Origin: Serpula lacrymans var. lacrymans S7.9
Taxonomy: Eukaryota > Basidiomycota > Agaricomycetes > Boletales > Serpulaceae
Direction: 5' to 3'
Assembly (NCBI RefSeq): GCF_000218685.1
Contig: NW_006763291.1
Location: 248,001-312,000 of the forward strand
Length of the DNA: 64,000 nt
Positions 29,150 to 40,639 of this stretch are shown here, piece after piece. The translations under genes were made by a program, and so were the position numbers. The stretch's first letter is position 1. Each line of letters begins with the position of its first letter. Below the pieces are notes generated by a model that was not told the origin of the DNA, ran no database searches, and saw only the letters and a list, made by a program, of their open reading frames with translations.

Positions 29150-29381
29150 GGCATAGTGAAGAAGGACCTCATAAGGATATTGATAGCTCAAATCTCTGTC
29201 GTTCTCCAGCAAAACATGCACGCTGCATGTGGATGTGGTCCCCGTGAGCAAGATGGAAGCTTGGACTCGAGCTAGGGGCACAGTCAAATGATAAGATTCT
29301 CGCGATCACTAGTTTCTTTGCATTTTTAATAAAACATAGTCATTCATTACTTCATACAGTACGAATACAAATACCTACTTG

Positions 29382-29639
29382 CTATGTGTACATTCCGAGC
29401 TTAATACACCTTATATAACGCAGCTTGCTCGAAACTACTCCCTGTGTCATTTCATAGTGCGAACTTGAGGGGAATATTAGGTAAGCATCACACACTTTTG
29501 GCGGAGGCTGCCCACCCCCACAAACGATGACTCCCTTGGTTGTGGACCAGACCTTCCGAATTGGGAACACAATGCCAGGTTCAAGATAAATGTTCGGAGT
29601 CGAACTCGTTACGCATATTTGGTTCCGTGCAGCTGACAA
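29382..29639 (-). CDS. small hypothetical ORF (85 aa), uncertain
   Basis: The minus-strand frame contains ordered-looking sequence (TPNIYLEPGIVFPIRKVWST, GVIVCGGGQPPPKVCDAYLI). It could be the last exon of a gene whose upstream exon lies toward 29660-29750; an acceptor-like TTTACAG occurs just upstream. I do not recognise it. It would be divergently oriented to the gene at 29823. Confidence 0.25.
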   Translation of the reverse strand: MSAARNQICVTSSTPNIYLEPGIVFPIRKVWSTTKGVIVCGGGQPPPKVCDAYLIFPSSSHYEMTQGVVSSKLRYIRCIKLGMYT

Positions 29640-29822
29640 GGTCGGCTTTATCTGGTTTGCTGCATACTGTAAATCACGTTAAAGACTACCACTTTTCTCC
29701 TTTTCGAACAACTCCACTACCCAAAGTCACTGGCATTACACGATTCAAGAGGCCTCGAGTGGAACAATCGCAACAGGTCACGGGCTTACACATCATATTC
29801 CACCGCTATAACCTTCTACTCC

Positions 29823-32800
29823 ATGGATGCGACGACAGTGATTCACGAGTTTGAAGATATTTATGACTGGCCTCCTCCTGTAGCGAAGCTCGCAGACTTA
29901 CTTTCTCAGCCCCTCCCATCTTGGCTTGCCACCGGTCCATACCCTTGCACGTCCCCTTGTGCCTCTGATTCTGTAGATATTCTATCTGGACATCCAAAGG
30001 ATCGTATAGTAACGACCGAGAATTATGATTCTGGCGGCTCTACGTCTTTGAAAGTCGTGTTTGACTTGGTCATGACGGCCTCGTCTGATTTACGCGCCCT
30101 CAGTGGCAGGGTTGCATACGGTTGTCCTCGCCCCACCATTCCAATTTGGATCACAATGCTTAAGCATCTATTTCTCCATTGCTCGGAACACATATCGATA
30201 CTGTAATGATCTTTTCTCTTTTTTTTTTTTTTGAAGTTTGCATATTTCTGATAACTTGACGCGCGGATTTATTTTCAATTTTTAGTGAAGATGAATATTT
30301 TGTCAGGCCACGCGCGCCTCGTTCGCGGGATGTTTCCTCCAGTGGTCCAATCACCGACGGCTTTGCATCACTTATTATAGCCCACTATGTCAATCGAGCG
30401 GATGAAGATCAAGACACTGGCTCAGCATGTCACTCCTCACAAGACAGCTGTACGAGCTCTTCTAGCGATGACAATTCTTCTCATGTACGAGACGAAAACT
30501 ATGGGGATAACGGCGAAATTACGAAGAAGAGGAAGGCAAACACGAGTAGCTCAAAGAATCATCCTTTGAAATTTCCTATCCACGCCCATCTTCTTCCCAC
30601 ACGCGGTCGTCATCTCTCCGCCGTCCTCCCGATTATTGGGGTTGCTGACGAATATAATATCATCCCTCTCATGTCAAGTATGCTTTACCAACGGCGTGTT
30701 TGGCACATCGACCAACCAATTATCGGAATTATTTTCCAAGGGACTGGAACTGTTGGCCAAGTCTTATTTGGTTGGCTGGATCATGATTCTGGGACGAGCG
30801 GAGATTTGGTAAGCTCTTCTTCTCTCTTCTATGACTCGACTGAACCCTTCTCTAGCCTGGGGTCCATATCGCATGTGCCAGCCCAAACTCTCAGCCTAAG
30901 GCGTCATTAGGCATATTCGATTTAACCGACCCAGTGGCCGCCATATCATTGGCCCAATTTGTGCTTGGATTATCGTCGTATTTCAAGGACCTTATCAACG
31001 CCACATCAGTAACGTCTGTCGATGCGGATCCATCCCTGCACTGGAGATCAGATCTCATCGATATCTCCTCTGAATCAGGAGAACAATGGAAGGAGCGAGT
31101 TTCAAGGTGGGCATGCGACGTACACGTGTCCACATGCGCGAGGTTCCTACTATTTTCAGTTTTGTAGTTGCAGGGCATGCATCCTTATTTATTTCTTTTT
31201 AAAGCAGCGATACTTCCTCTTCTCCTCCCCGTACCCCACCATTACACGCTACACGTTCTCAGCCTAGCTGCTGGTCCCCAACTATGTCTTCGAGAAATCT
31301 GCATACTATTCACGAGGAAGGACACGATGAACCCAGAGGCTCCAAGTCTCTTCGAAGCGGTGTCAAACGTGATGGTACTCAAAGTGACCACAAAGTGAGC
31401 AGGTGAGCATGGCAAGTTTTGAGCGTAATGATGGAAATGATATAGTAAATTGATATTCAGCGATAAAAGCTTTTCTGCAAGTCAATCTTCTGTTGCAAAG
31501 CACTCTGTAAGCAAAAAGTCGACAAAAATGTTATCAACCTCTAAGTGAGAGCATATACATATACATCATGTGTTGAATCGTGACTTACAATATTTAGAGA
31601 TAAAAGCCCCGCTGGAAATCAGCTTTCTGTCGACAAGTACTCCGCAAGCAAAGAGTCGAAAACAAATGTATCAAACTCTAGGTGAGAGCATATACATTAA
31701 ACGTGTTAAATCATGACTGACAGCTGGGATAGTTTTGCGATGAAGAGTGAGAATGGCTTAGATGAAGAATTATCGATTACGAATTGGCTTTTTGATAGAA
31801 GAGCTCTCACGATCGGTAGAATCTTGTTAGCAGATCTTGCTCAAGACCCAGAATCGGAACACAAAGAGATTAACGAAAAAATCAAATTTTACGACGAGAC
31901 GACTAAATTTTGCTGGCCAAGCAGCTGGAAAACATTGGTTAGTTTCCTCGATCTTAGTGCCACGTCTTATATACTCACGTCAATGCAGAGTGACCTACCT
32001 GGATCAGACCTTAGCATTGAAGGGCATCGTAGAATGCTTTTTGAAAATTATAATAACTATGTTCAGGCTGGCAACGAGGTTCCAGACCTGGAGACCAAAA
32101 TCATGGAACTCCTCTCCAGTCGGTTCTCCTCTATGTTGTCATCTTCCGATGGTGCATATACTCGAGCTCTTGCAGCGGCGAAACGTAATTCTAATGAAGC
32201 TGAACGCCGCCATGATTGGGACAATCTGTTACTCAAATTTTTCACGACCTCGAAGTACACTGGTAGCACAAACCGTGATGTGTTGTAAGTACCAGGCAAC
32301 GCGCCCTAAAGCATATCTAATCGTTTACGTAGGCTGGAACGTGTTTTAAATGCACCTCGAAATATAGCCCTTGACGCGATGAGGACTTCTGCTGCTGATC
32401 ACGTGCGAGAGCGCTCTAAGCTAGCACGTCAATATGAATCACATTGCAGGCTAGCAGACTTCAGCTATGGCTATGATGGGGGAAACAGAGTTGTCGCTTC
32501 TCAAGCTCTTCAGGCGCTTAACCAGTCTGCTTCATTTGTCGAGCAAGTCAAGGGTGATATAGAGGCCCGCTTGCTCGATGCCCTCGAACGTCGCACCAAC
32601 CAAGAACCAACACGTGGAAAATGTGATGCAATTCTAGTCGTACCCCTTGAAGGCGTCTGCGCTAAGATCGTTAAAATCCTTGGCCAGTCCGAAGGCAGGA
32701 AGTTCGTGAAAAATCTTGCTTTGATAGCACATCCTGGTGCGGAAAAGTCGGCATCTGGGACTGGGAAGAACGACAGAGGTGAGAAAAAATAGCTGAGTCG

Positions 32801-33458
32801 TAGAGCTCTTGCTAAACTCGAATGAAATCAGCAAACTCGGACTCAGCTCGACATCTGACCGTTGAGCCTCAGCCATCATCGGTCACGGACAACAGCAAAT
32901 CAACTTCCTATCCCTCCTTGCACAATGTCTTCACGGCAACTGTTCCGAGACCACCCTCCGAGTCCTCGGAAACCCTGTCGAAAGATGTCGTTCAGCTTCA
33001 GGCAGCCCAGGACGGGGAAATAGACAATGATTTATTATTGCCAGTCCTTACCGCGGAGTACAAGAAAAAAGATGTTACTACGACATTCAAGGCTTTGAAC
33101 CAGTCTCGAATGTATACGGTTTCAGCACTGTATTTTCTGAGATCCTTGGGGATCGTTGATTTTCCGCTTTTTGGCCTAGTCACCTCTGGGTCTGAAGGAG
33201 CAGTATCAATGGCTTGGTACTCGTCCAAGCAACAAGTAAGTATGTTCATTGATATGCTCATTGACATCTTACCATCCCTCACCATAGAAAATTTTTTTAA
33301 TGGAGCGGAACCTCCAGTTATATGACATTTCAGACCCGCTCCAAGTTTACGAGTTTTCTGTAGTTCTTCTTCGCATTGCTGAACATGGTCAGAAGCTCGA
33401 AGTGAAGCTGCAAGAAATGCTGACCAAAATTGATGAGCGAAGCAAAATTGATGAGTGA
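29823..33458 (+). CDS. ten-exon gene of unknown function, about 1033 aa, possible PD-(D/E)XK-like C-terminal domain
   Basis: Exons: 29823-30202, 30286-30808, 30856-31106, 31205-31402, 31461-31544, 31598-31681, 31724-32284, 32333-32778, 32832-33235 and 33288-33458. All introns are GT-AG, 42-98 nt, and keep one frame with no stop. In exon 7 a further 51-nt in-frame GT-AG interval (near 31936-31986) may be an intron. The N-terminal half contains IIPLMSSMLYQRRVWHIDQP and GTVGQVLFGWLDHD. The middle, encoded by exons 4-6, is Ser/Lys-rich and low complexity. The C-terminal part has LLLPVLTAEYKKKDVTTTFK, ALNQSRMYTVSALYFLRSLG, VDFPLFGLVTSGSEGAVSMA and ISDPLQVYEFSVVLLRIAEH. The strand ending in AEYKK, followed by a Gln-rich helix, looks like the E-x-K part of a PD-(D/E)XK nuclease fold. 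I know this pattern from uncharacterised agaricomycete proteins. The nuclease idea is an inference. Confidence 0.7.
31461..31723 (+). repeat. tandemly duplicated exon-intron cassette inside the ten-exon gene
   Basis: Exon 5 (31461-31544) and exon 6 (31598-31681) are both exactly 84 nt, in the same phase, and clearly homologous (DKSFSASQSSVAKHSVSKKS versus DKSPAGNQLSVDKYSASKES). The following introns also share their start (GTGAGAGCATATACAT). The duplication unit is about 137 bp. Confidence 0.8.
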
Positions 33459-33933
33459 AGCAAAATTAAAACATCCAAGCACTGGTCTAATTTGGCTCAG
33501 CCAAAAGAACTGTAGTATATCTCAAACCATGTCTATAGGCTTGCATAGCATCACTGTCACATTTGTACATACTCTTGTATTTGTGGACATGTCTGAACAC
33601 CTGCATAAAATATCAGAAAATATCAAATATTATTTAAATGCCTTGCCAGCCACTGAAATGCCTAAATATTAGTCATTGCTTGAAATATACAATGAAAGAG
33701 TTGCTATGTAAAGGCCATTACAATCTCAGTTTGCAATGCCAATTGCCATGAGCGCTACAATGTCATTACCAGGCCAGGCTCAAATTGTAATTAGAAAAAT
33801 ACATTATCAAATGAACCTTTTATCTTTACAATGGACTAGTGGTTGTTATCAATGATTTGTATAATTGTTATCAGGAAACTTGTAATCATTATTGAGGAAT
33901 TCTTATCATTATCAGGGAACTCTTATTATTATC
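33459..33933. other. AT-rich intergenic with degenerate short repeats
   Basis: Directly after the stop codon the phrase GAAGCAAAATTGATGAG(T/C) is repeated. Further on, variants of TTATCATTATCAGGGAACTC recur at about 33850-33933 and continue beyond the solo LTR at 34254. No gene seen. Confidence 0.5.
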
Positions 33934-34253
33934 TATTAAGAACAAAGCTTGAAGGAAGTGTCTAGCCACTTGCTGAGAGCAATCAGGGACTGGAACTAGA
34001 GTCCAATGTGAGTAACTATATTATTAGAGAGTATGACAGGTTTACAGTACCTAGAGTCCAATGTGAGTAACTAGAGAATAGGAAGCATTGGACTCTGCAG
34101 TACTGTCCGAAGTTTTGTAAACAAAGGTAAACAAAGCAGCCACAAAGGCAAAATAATAGAGAACACAATCAATAGTGAATGATAGAAGAATAGATAGAGA
34201 AAGGAATAAAAATATATAGGTAGCACAAAGGTGCAGAATCACCAAAACTAACA
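33934..34253 (-). repeat. solo LTR of the Copia-I family (320 bp)
   Basis: Nearly identical to 3375-3694, without any internal region. Flanked by the 5-bp duplication TTATC (33929-33933 and 34254-34258), which fixes the LTR ends as TGTTAG...TTAATA on its own strand. Product of LTR-LTR recombination. Confidence 0.9.
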
Positions 34254-34586
34254 TTATCATGGAATCCTTATCACTGAGATACAATGCCAATCATTATTAC
34301 ATTTATTTGACTTACATTACCAGGATTCAGACTAAGGGCCTTGTACTTTATTACAGTTACACATTACTACCAAATTGGAGCATAATAACCACTACACTAT
34401 TCTACCGTATTTACTATATCATTATGCTTCAATATGATACACAAATTTATGCCATTGTAAGGTCACTGCAGTATGCACTTATCTGTATGTGCCAACTTTC
34501 AATGCTTTAGTGTGGGGTGCTACACTGGCTCAATATGTGAATGGAACATGTTAACCAACTGTACTAAAGACAAAGAGAAATATAAG
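34254..34586. other. AT-rich intergenic
   Basis: Continues the AT-rich sequence into which the solo LTR inserted. No gene seen. Confidence 0.4.
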
Positions 34587-35895
34587 CTACTTTTGAGATC
34601 TTGTAGTAGCACATTGATATCCAAAAGTACCAGTAACTTTCCTTCCTCTTTTCCCTCGCACATTAGCACTCAATGAAACTTCTGAAACCTCAACTTCTGC
34701 GTCTACTAGGCCAGGAGCAACGGCAGGTCCAGATTGAGCAACTGAAGGCCCTAGATTCTCGGCTACAGCAACACTCTGAGTGTCTGAATCTGTCAATGTA
34801 TTCATATCCAGAGAGAGTAAGATTATTTCTATGATTTTGTGATTAAACTTACAATAACTGCAGCCCAAGCAACTGATCCTGGAGTGACACTGCAGATACC
34901 CCAGTTCTGCACATTGGTGTGTGCACCTCCAGTGCTACTACTTTCCTGATGGAGGGAGGTGCTACCGCACAGAGCAACCTTTAAAAGCTAAGTTTATGTT
35001 AGAATATAACAAGTGAAAACATTGAATATAAGGACTTACTTGAACAAGAATCTCCCAATTGCCAAAAACTGTCCTGTATGCTGTATCTTCCTTCAAGTTC
35101 GGAAATAAAATTGGCAGGATAATCTTGTACTTTGGATTGTTTGCGGATACTCCAAGCATCTCCTGTATCTTGGCAACATTAGCTTGATCATACTTGATAT
35201 TGGTAAAATACTTTGCAGGGAGATTGAATATATCCCCGGCAACTGGGCAAATCTTTTTAATTTTGTTTGAACGGGAATCAGCAATAGTAATTTTCAGCTA
35301 TCATACAGATCAAAAATAATGGGAGCGCAAACAGGAAGGCCACTTACAAGATCACTGAAGTGATTAGTAATCCTAATTGGATGGAGTTACATAGAGAAAT
35401 GGCCATATAGTTTTTCTAATAATGCACTTTCTTGCATTATGGCAGATGCATAATATTCTGGGCTATTGGATGAGGGTGGCTCTTTTTGACGTGGCTTGAT
35501 CATGATGTCTGTGTTGGGAAACATCTCAACCATAAGCCCATACTTGTGTGACTCCTTCTGTATGACTGCCTCCTGAACAGCGAGTTCATCTGGTATCTCT
35601 GATCATCCTTTACACTTTGGTTTGTTAGCCTCCAAGGTCTTATTTTGCTCCTTTAATGACCTATTCTGCTCCTTTAACGACCTATTTTCCTCTACTAACT
35701 TCTGAACTTGAAGCTGCAGTACTTTGAGTGCCTGATGTGATTTCACAATTCAGAACTTAAGTTTGAATGTTACTGGCCATTACCTACATCTGCAAGTTAC
35801 GTTTTTGAGGCGCTAGGACCTGGGATATTGATACAGGAAGCCAGAGTGTCATCATCTACTAAATCCTCTAGTTCCCAGTTGGAGAAACGCGACAT
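34587..35895 (-). pseudogene. agaricomycete multi-copy family protein (N-terminal coiled coil, SVTPGSVAWAA motif), decayed
   Basis: Start ATG 35895 (MSRFSNWELEDLVDDDTLAS). After an intron comes a coiled coil (LKVLQLQVQKLVEENRSLKE, then heptad-like EQNRSLKEQNKTLEA) that runs into an in-frame TGA at 35603-35605 and resumes with SEIPDELAVQEAVIQKESHK. Later exons give NLPAKYFTNIKYDQANVAK, PNLKEDTAYRTVFGNWEILV, ALCGSTSLHQ and WGICSVTPGSVAWAAVI. The last segment (34868-34587) is basic and Ser-rich. I recognise the general pattern of an expanded, uncharacterised agaricomycete family often found near transposons. The TGA fits a CGA-to-TGA change. Confidence 0.55.
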
Positions 35896-36341
35896 AGTTG
35901 GTAATGCTAATCACCAGGAGTGACCAACAGTTTTGGAGGGGCAGGCAATGTAACATAAGTTAGTTTTGACCCTTTCAATAGTGCCAGAATACTGCCTACC
36001 TTGAAGTGTGAGGCATAAAGTTTCTGGGAGCTGTGATAATGCCATTTCGGCCATTTGGATTGAAAACAGCTGGTCCAAACGTGTTGTCCATACCAGGAAA
36101 TCAACGTAAAGTATACACAATGGAGGGGGATACTAGGTTGTAGGTTTATGACTAAAGACTCTTCTTGCTGTGATGCGAGAAGCTTCATCCTCAGCTAAAT
36201 CATGTAATTTTAGTCAACTTTGTAGCCAATGATAGGATGTAAAATGTGCCTTTGTGCATCAGATATTATGGGCCCAATTTTTTTGGAGAGAGGGCCCTTG
36301 TGGCTAGTAATAATAATGTAATAGATGAATATGAGCACCAG
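35896..36341. other. intergenic, no supported gene
   Basis: A minus-strand frame at 35907-36188 is open for 93 codons but has no recognisable content. It lies between a family pseudogene and a solo LTR. Confidence 0.35.
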
Positions 36342-38080
36342 TGTCGATGATGACAACTGCAGTTAGAAAACCACACACAAAAACAAACTAACACATAATC
36401 CTCCCAGATTCCACGGAACTTGTTTATGGGCTTTGCCTCCTAGAACAGTGGAGTGGTCTGGTTGTTTGTGGGGTGGTACGTATAATGATCCTTCAAAGTA
36501 AAACCCAGAGATGTATGGGTGTGGGTTTTGAGGAGGAGGGATAGTTGGAATATAAAAAGATAGGGGCTTTGTGGTGAGTATAGATGAGCACTACCTTGCT
36601 AATTGTAGTACAAAGTAGGTTTTAGAATGACAAGGTAATGAGGTTCCCAGTGATAGCAGGCTCCTGACACACAAACTGTAGTGCTCAGAAAGACTCTAAT
36701 TGAAAGGGATGATAATGACCTTCAAAAGTAACGAGTGATAATGACAGCAATTAACAGTTGTAGCAGTGGGAAGTGTTGTGACCACACTGAATCACAAGTA
36801 GCAGAGTAGTGAACTTGAGATTAGAGAAGAAGTCTGGATTGGAGTTCTTGTTGTTGTTTTACAAGGTAAAATACAGGTGTTTATATAGTGACAGAAAAGT
36901 AGGCTATGCACAGTATAGCTGTGCAAAAAGAATGAGAAAGAACATGAAGGAAGGAGTGTACGCTGACAAATCCTGCATAGGTAGTACAGGATAAGATTGT
37001 CAAAAACAAAAAGAAAGGGATAGAACAATGAATGCTGTGAGTAATGTCACAGGTTTGTACAGCCATAAAATAAAGTCCAATAGCAAAAAGAGAGCAGGAA
37101 AATCATGATGTCATGGGAAAATGCAGTAAAAAAAGGGCAAGGCAAAACACTATCAGTATCAACACAGTTCCTTTATTGTCAGTCAGGCATTCTAAAAAAA
37201 TATGTGTCCATAAAAATGATTCAAAAAATCAAAAATAATCACACTGTAAATGAATGTTCTGCTGAAAAAAAAAGAAACTGGAGCCACTGGTCTACCACCT
37301 AGTCCAAATCCAATGGTTTCATGGCCTTACCAATGGACTGGTTGTGTTGGACTACCTGGTCAAATGAGGGAGGGAGAGGAGTAGTTTCAATTTGGAACAA
37401 GTAAGTCCCAGGCAGCGTGTGGTAGCTGTAGCTGTAGCAAAGACGATGGACGAAAGATAAGTGTACCCAAGTGAATGGGACGGCGATGTACATAGGCAAT
37501 GCAAGGGGATGAACCTTCTCCAGCTCACAAACTACCCACCCACACTCCAACCAGGCAGGACAAGCGACCAATGTTTTGATGGTATACTATGGAAGATCAA
37601 CATCATGAAGATGGACCTGTTGCCCTATTTGGACCGGCTGCCGGGGCTTTGCTGATATCAGCAGTGGCACGTGGTAGTCAATGGATTGGCGATGGAAGCG
37701 GATAGGAAGTGGTGATATCAGAAATGGTGGGGGAGCAAAGAAGATGAGGAGGAGGAGGGTGGAGGTGACAAAGAGGTGGATTAGAAATGGGATCCAGAAA
37801 CGACCGTTGGGTGAGAATAAAAAGGAGAGGAAGGGTCCCATGGTGGGGCTGAGTAAAGTAAAAAGCAAGGGAGAATGACGAAAGTGAGGGCACAATGTGT
37901 AGCCAGTGGCGACACAAAAATTTGCCAAAATGCCAAAATGCGGAAAGTACGGAATGGAAAAGCAAAGGTGAGCGCAACTGGATTGCCTAGTAGGGGTGGT
38001 GCTGATCAGCCAAGTCTTTTTGAATATTTGCTTCGTTATTGACACCTGTTTATGCTACCAATCAACTTTGGTGCATGACA
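36342..38080 (-). repeat. solo LTR-B, minus strand (1739 bp)
   Basis: Reverse complement of LTR-B: plus-strand ends are TGTCGATGATGAC and GGTGCATGACA. More diverged than the other copies. Flanks are CCAG and ACGG, so no target duplication is recognisable. Its internal frame is broken by a stop before the conserved C-terminal part. Confidence 0.88.
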
Positions 38081-40098
38081 ACGGTATTTACTGATACTAA
38101 TGGCTTTGTAATATACAAATCTGCCTCGGGGATATCACTTTAACAACTAGTAAACACTATTTACAATGAAATACTATGGCTATTGTCTCTTTTTACTCTT
38201 TAGCTTTAAGATTAAAAACCAGCAAAAAGCAAACAAAAGCATGTATTAAAAACTCCGTATTAGGCCAAACCAGACACGATAGGACTGTTGAGCCTTACTA
38301 ATACCAGGCCAGAATTGTCCGTGTCCTCTGCTTGAATTGACAGATATCCTTTATCACAGCACTCAGGCTGAATTAACAGGTCACCCTGGTGAGCTTGATC
38401 AGCATACTCTGGCACTTCAGCACGATCAGCCGTGTCAGCGCAATCAATGTGGCTAGCGTATTCACACTCATCACACGTATTATCCTTACAGGTATCTGAT
38501 CAAACCTGTCCACAGCGTTTTGTATCTAATATGTTATCCAAATATTTTACAGCATTATCAGGCCGCATTTGGCCAAATCATGAAAAACAGATTTTTGCAA
38601 CAGACATACATAGGAGTAATTTAAAACTCATAAATCAATTTGCACAAGCTACATTCTCCGATGAGATGTGCCAAAATAATAACAGAGGAGGAGCATACCA
38701 TAGCCTATGATTAGATGTTGCAATAGAGTAATCCTTTCCAAAATATTTGCCATCAGAAGCTCCTTGTCTACCTGGACATTGTTGGTGGAAGGCCTACTCA
38801 AAGAAAAGTGACACTCAGTCTCAATAACTTGAGCAAGCTGCTCTATTGAGGGTGGTTGTATAAGGTAAAGGGGATAGAGAAACCAAGTTTGGCAGGAATG
38901 ATGGTCTGGGAGAACTAGTCAATAGTTCGTGTAAAACATTGGGTGGCATTTGTGGGCCATAGTCTCATCAAAGAACTCCAATGATCATGATATGGCATTT
39001 CGTGGTTGGTACATGTCCTGGCATGATTGTGGCTGTTATACTCAAGGTATATGAGAATGTAACCCAGTCAATATCTTATTCAGATTTTCATTTTTGTTAG
39101 CGGAATATAAATGCATTCCAAGGCATTGTAAAACATCACAATAATTCCTGTTCATTAGAACCTTATATCTGAATGACCGCTCAATTTTCTTGGTACACAA
39201 CTGAACAATAATGCAATCGCAACAATCTGATCTGATGACAGGCATATCCATGAAGAACCATTAGTGTAAGTTCCTTTCAACTAAATTGCAATGATGTTCA
39301 AATTTTTGAGCTTACGATAACTCCCTCCAATAAGCTCAACAAGGGTGGGACATTTGCAATAATGTGACAAGGTTAACATGATTTTTTTAGTTCATGATAT
39401 TCATATCCACAATGGTCAACTAATGTCAGTTGTCTACAACTCTTTATCAGTGCAGTTCAATTCACGTCAATATTTATGACTGTGCAGTAATTATATCACA
39501 ATATGCTGAGTCCACGATAAGCCTATCGATAGAGATTTAACAATGTGAGTTCTTTCAAACTACATAGCAAAGCCATGAATTGTTTTGCACTTGCAATAAA
39601 TGGTATATCTAACACTTAATATATGTCAGATGTCGACAATGGCATGATGAAGTCTTTGTAATTTTTTGAGCTTATAATATTTGCACCCATAATGGTCCGA
39701 GGGTGCTCCAAGCTCGATTTGCTAGGGATAAAAAATGCAACACCTTACAACTTCTTGGTAAGTATAGTATCTGATTTGATTTGGCTTTCTAGCCATTTGT
39801 AATTACAAGGTAAACTTAGCAATAAATTTGGTGCCATGACTACAATATCCAACTCAGTGGATTCAGCAATCACAGTACAGTTATATTTCAACATTAGCGT
39901 CAAGCCTTCTGAGAGCAAAAGTCTATGGGTCGGTTCCAAGTACATGTACTATATAGCATCCTAATTATCAATGACCATGTTTCACATGAACAAAATAGTG
40001 AGAAGCCACTGTGAAATAGTTCCAAGATACTGAGTGATATACTGGCATGGGGGATCTGTAATGTAAAGTAAAAGAGGTGGTGAAATGAAGATACTGCA
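38081..40098. other. AT-rich sequence without supported genes
   Basis: About 2 kb. Short frames only. Between about 39260 and 39700 phrases such as TTTTTGAGCTTA and CCATAATGGTC / CCACAATGGTC recur at irregular spacing and look like a decayed tandem repeat. Confidence 0.4.
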
Positions 40099-40639
40099 TC
40101 ATAAGTCATCAAAATTGTCAAATATATCAGGCTTGTCCTTGTTGTTGTCATCAAACTCCCCATCATCAAAGTCCATTTCCACGGCATTGATGTCCATATC
40201 CTCCTCTTCGGGGTCAACCTCGTCTTTGTCCTCCATCACCTGGACCCCATCAAATGCCAGCCTTTTCTCTGCTGACCTTGCCCCGCTGGTGGTTGGTTGG
40301 TCCGCCTGAATTGATCTGTAAACTCCAGCTATACACTCCCTCTAAGGTCTTCTACTGTGCACCGTCACATCCTCTTCCTTGTCAGACGCCTTGTCGACTA
40401 TATCTTTGCTCAGGACCAATTGCGAGCAAGCCATATGGCTAATGCCACCCCCACAGAATCTCATGAACATGTTGCAATCAACAAAACTGTTCTTGGTAAG
40501 CCAATGTAAACAGTCAACAGGGAAGGAAAAACTTACATGTTAACATAATATGCACTCTAATCATCGGATTCACCAGGAGCATGGCCAGCAGATGGGCCTG
40601 GCCTCAACAAGACAGAGGTTTGTTCATCATGGAAGGCGG

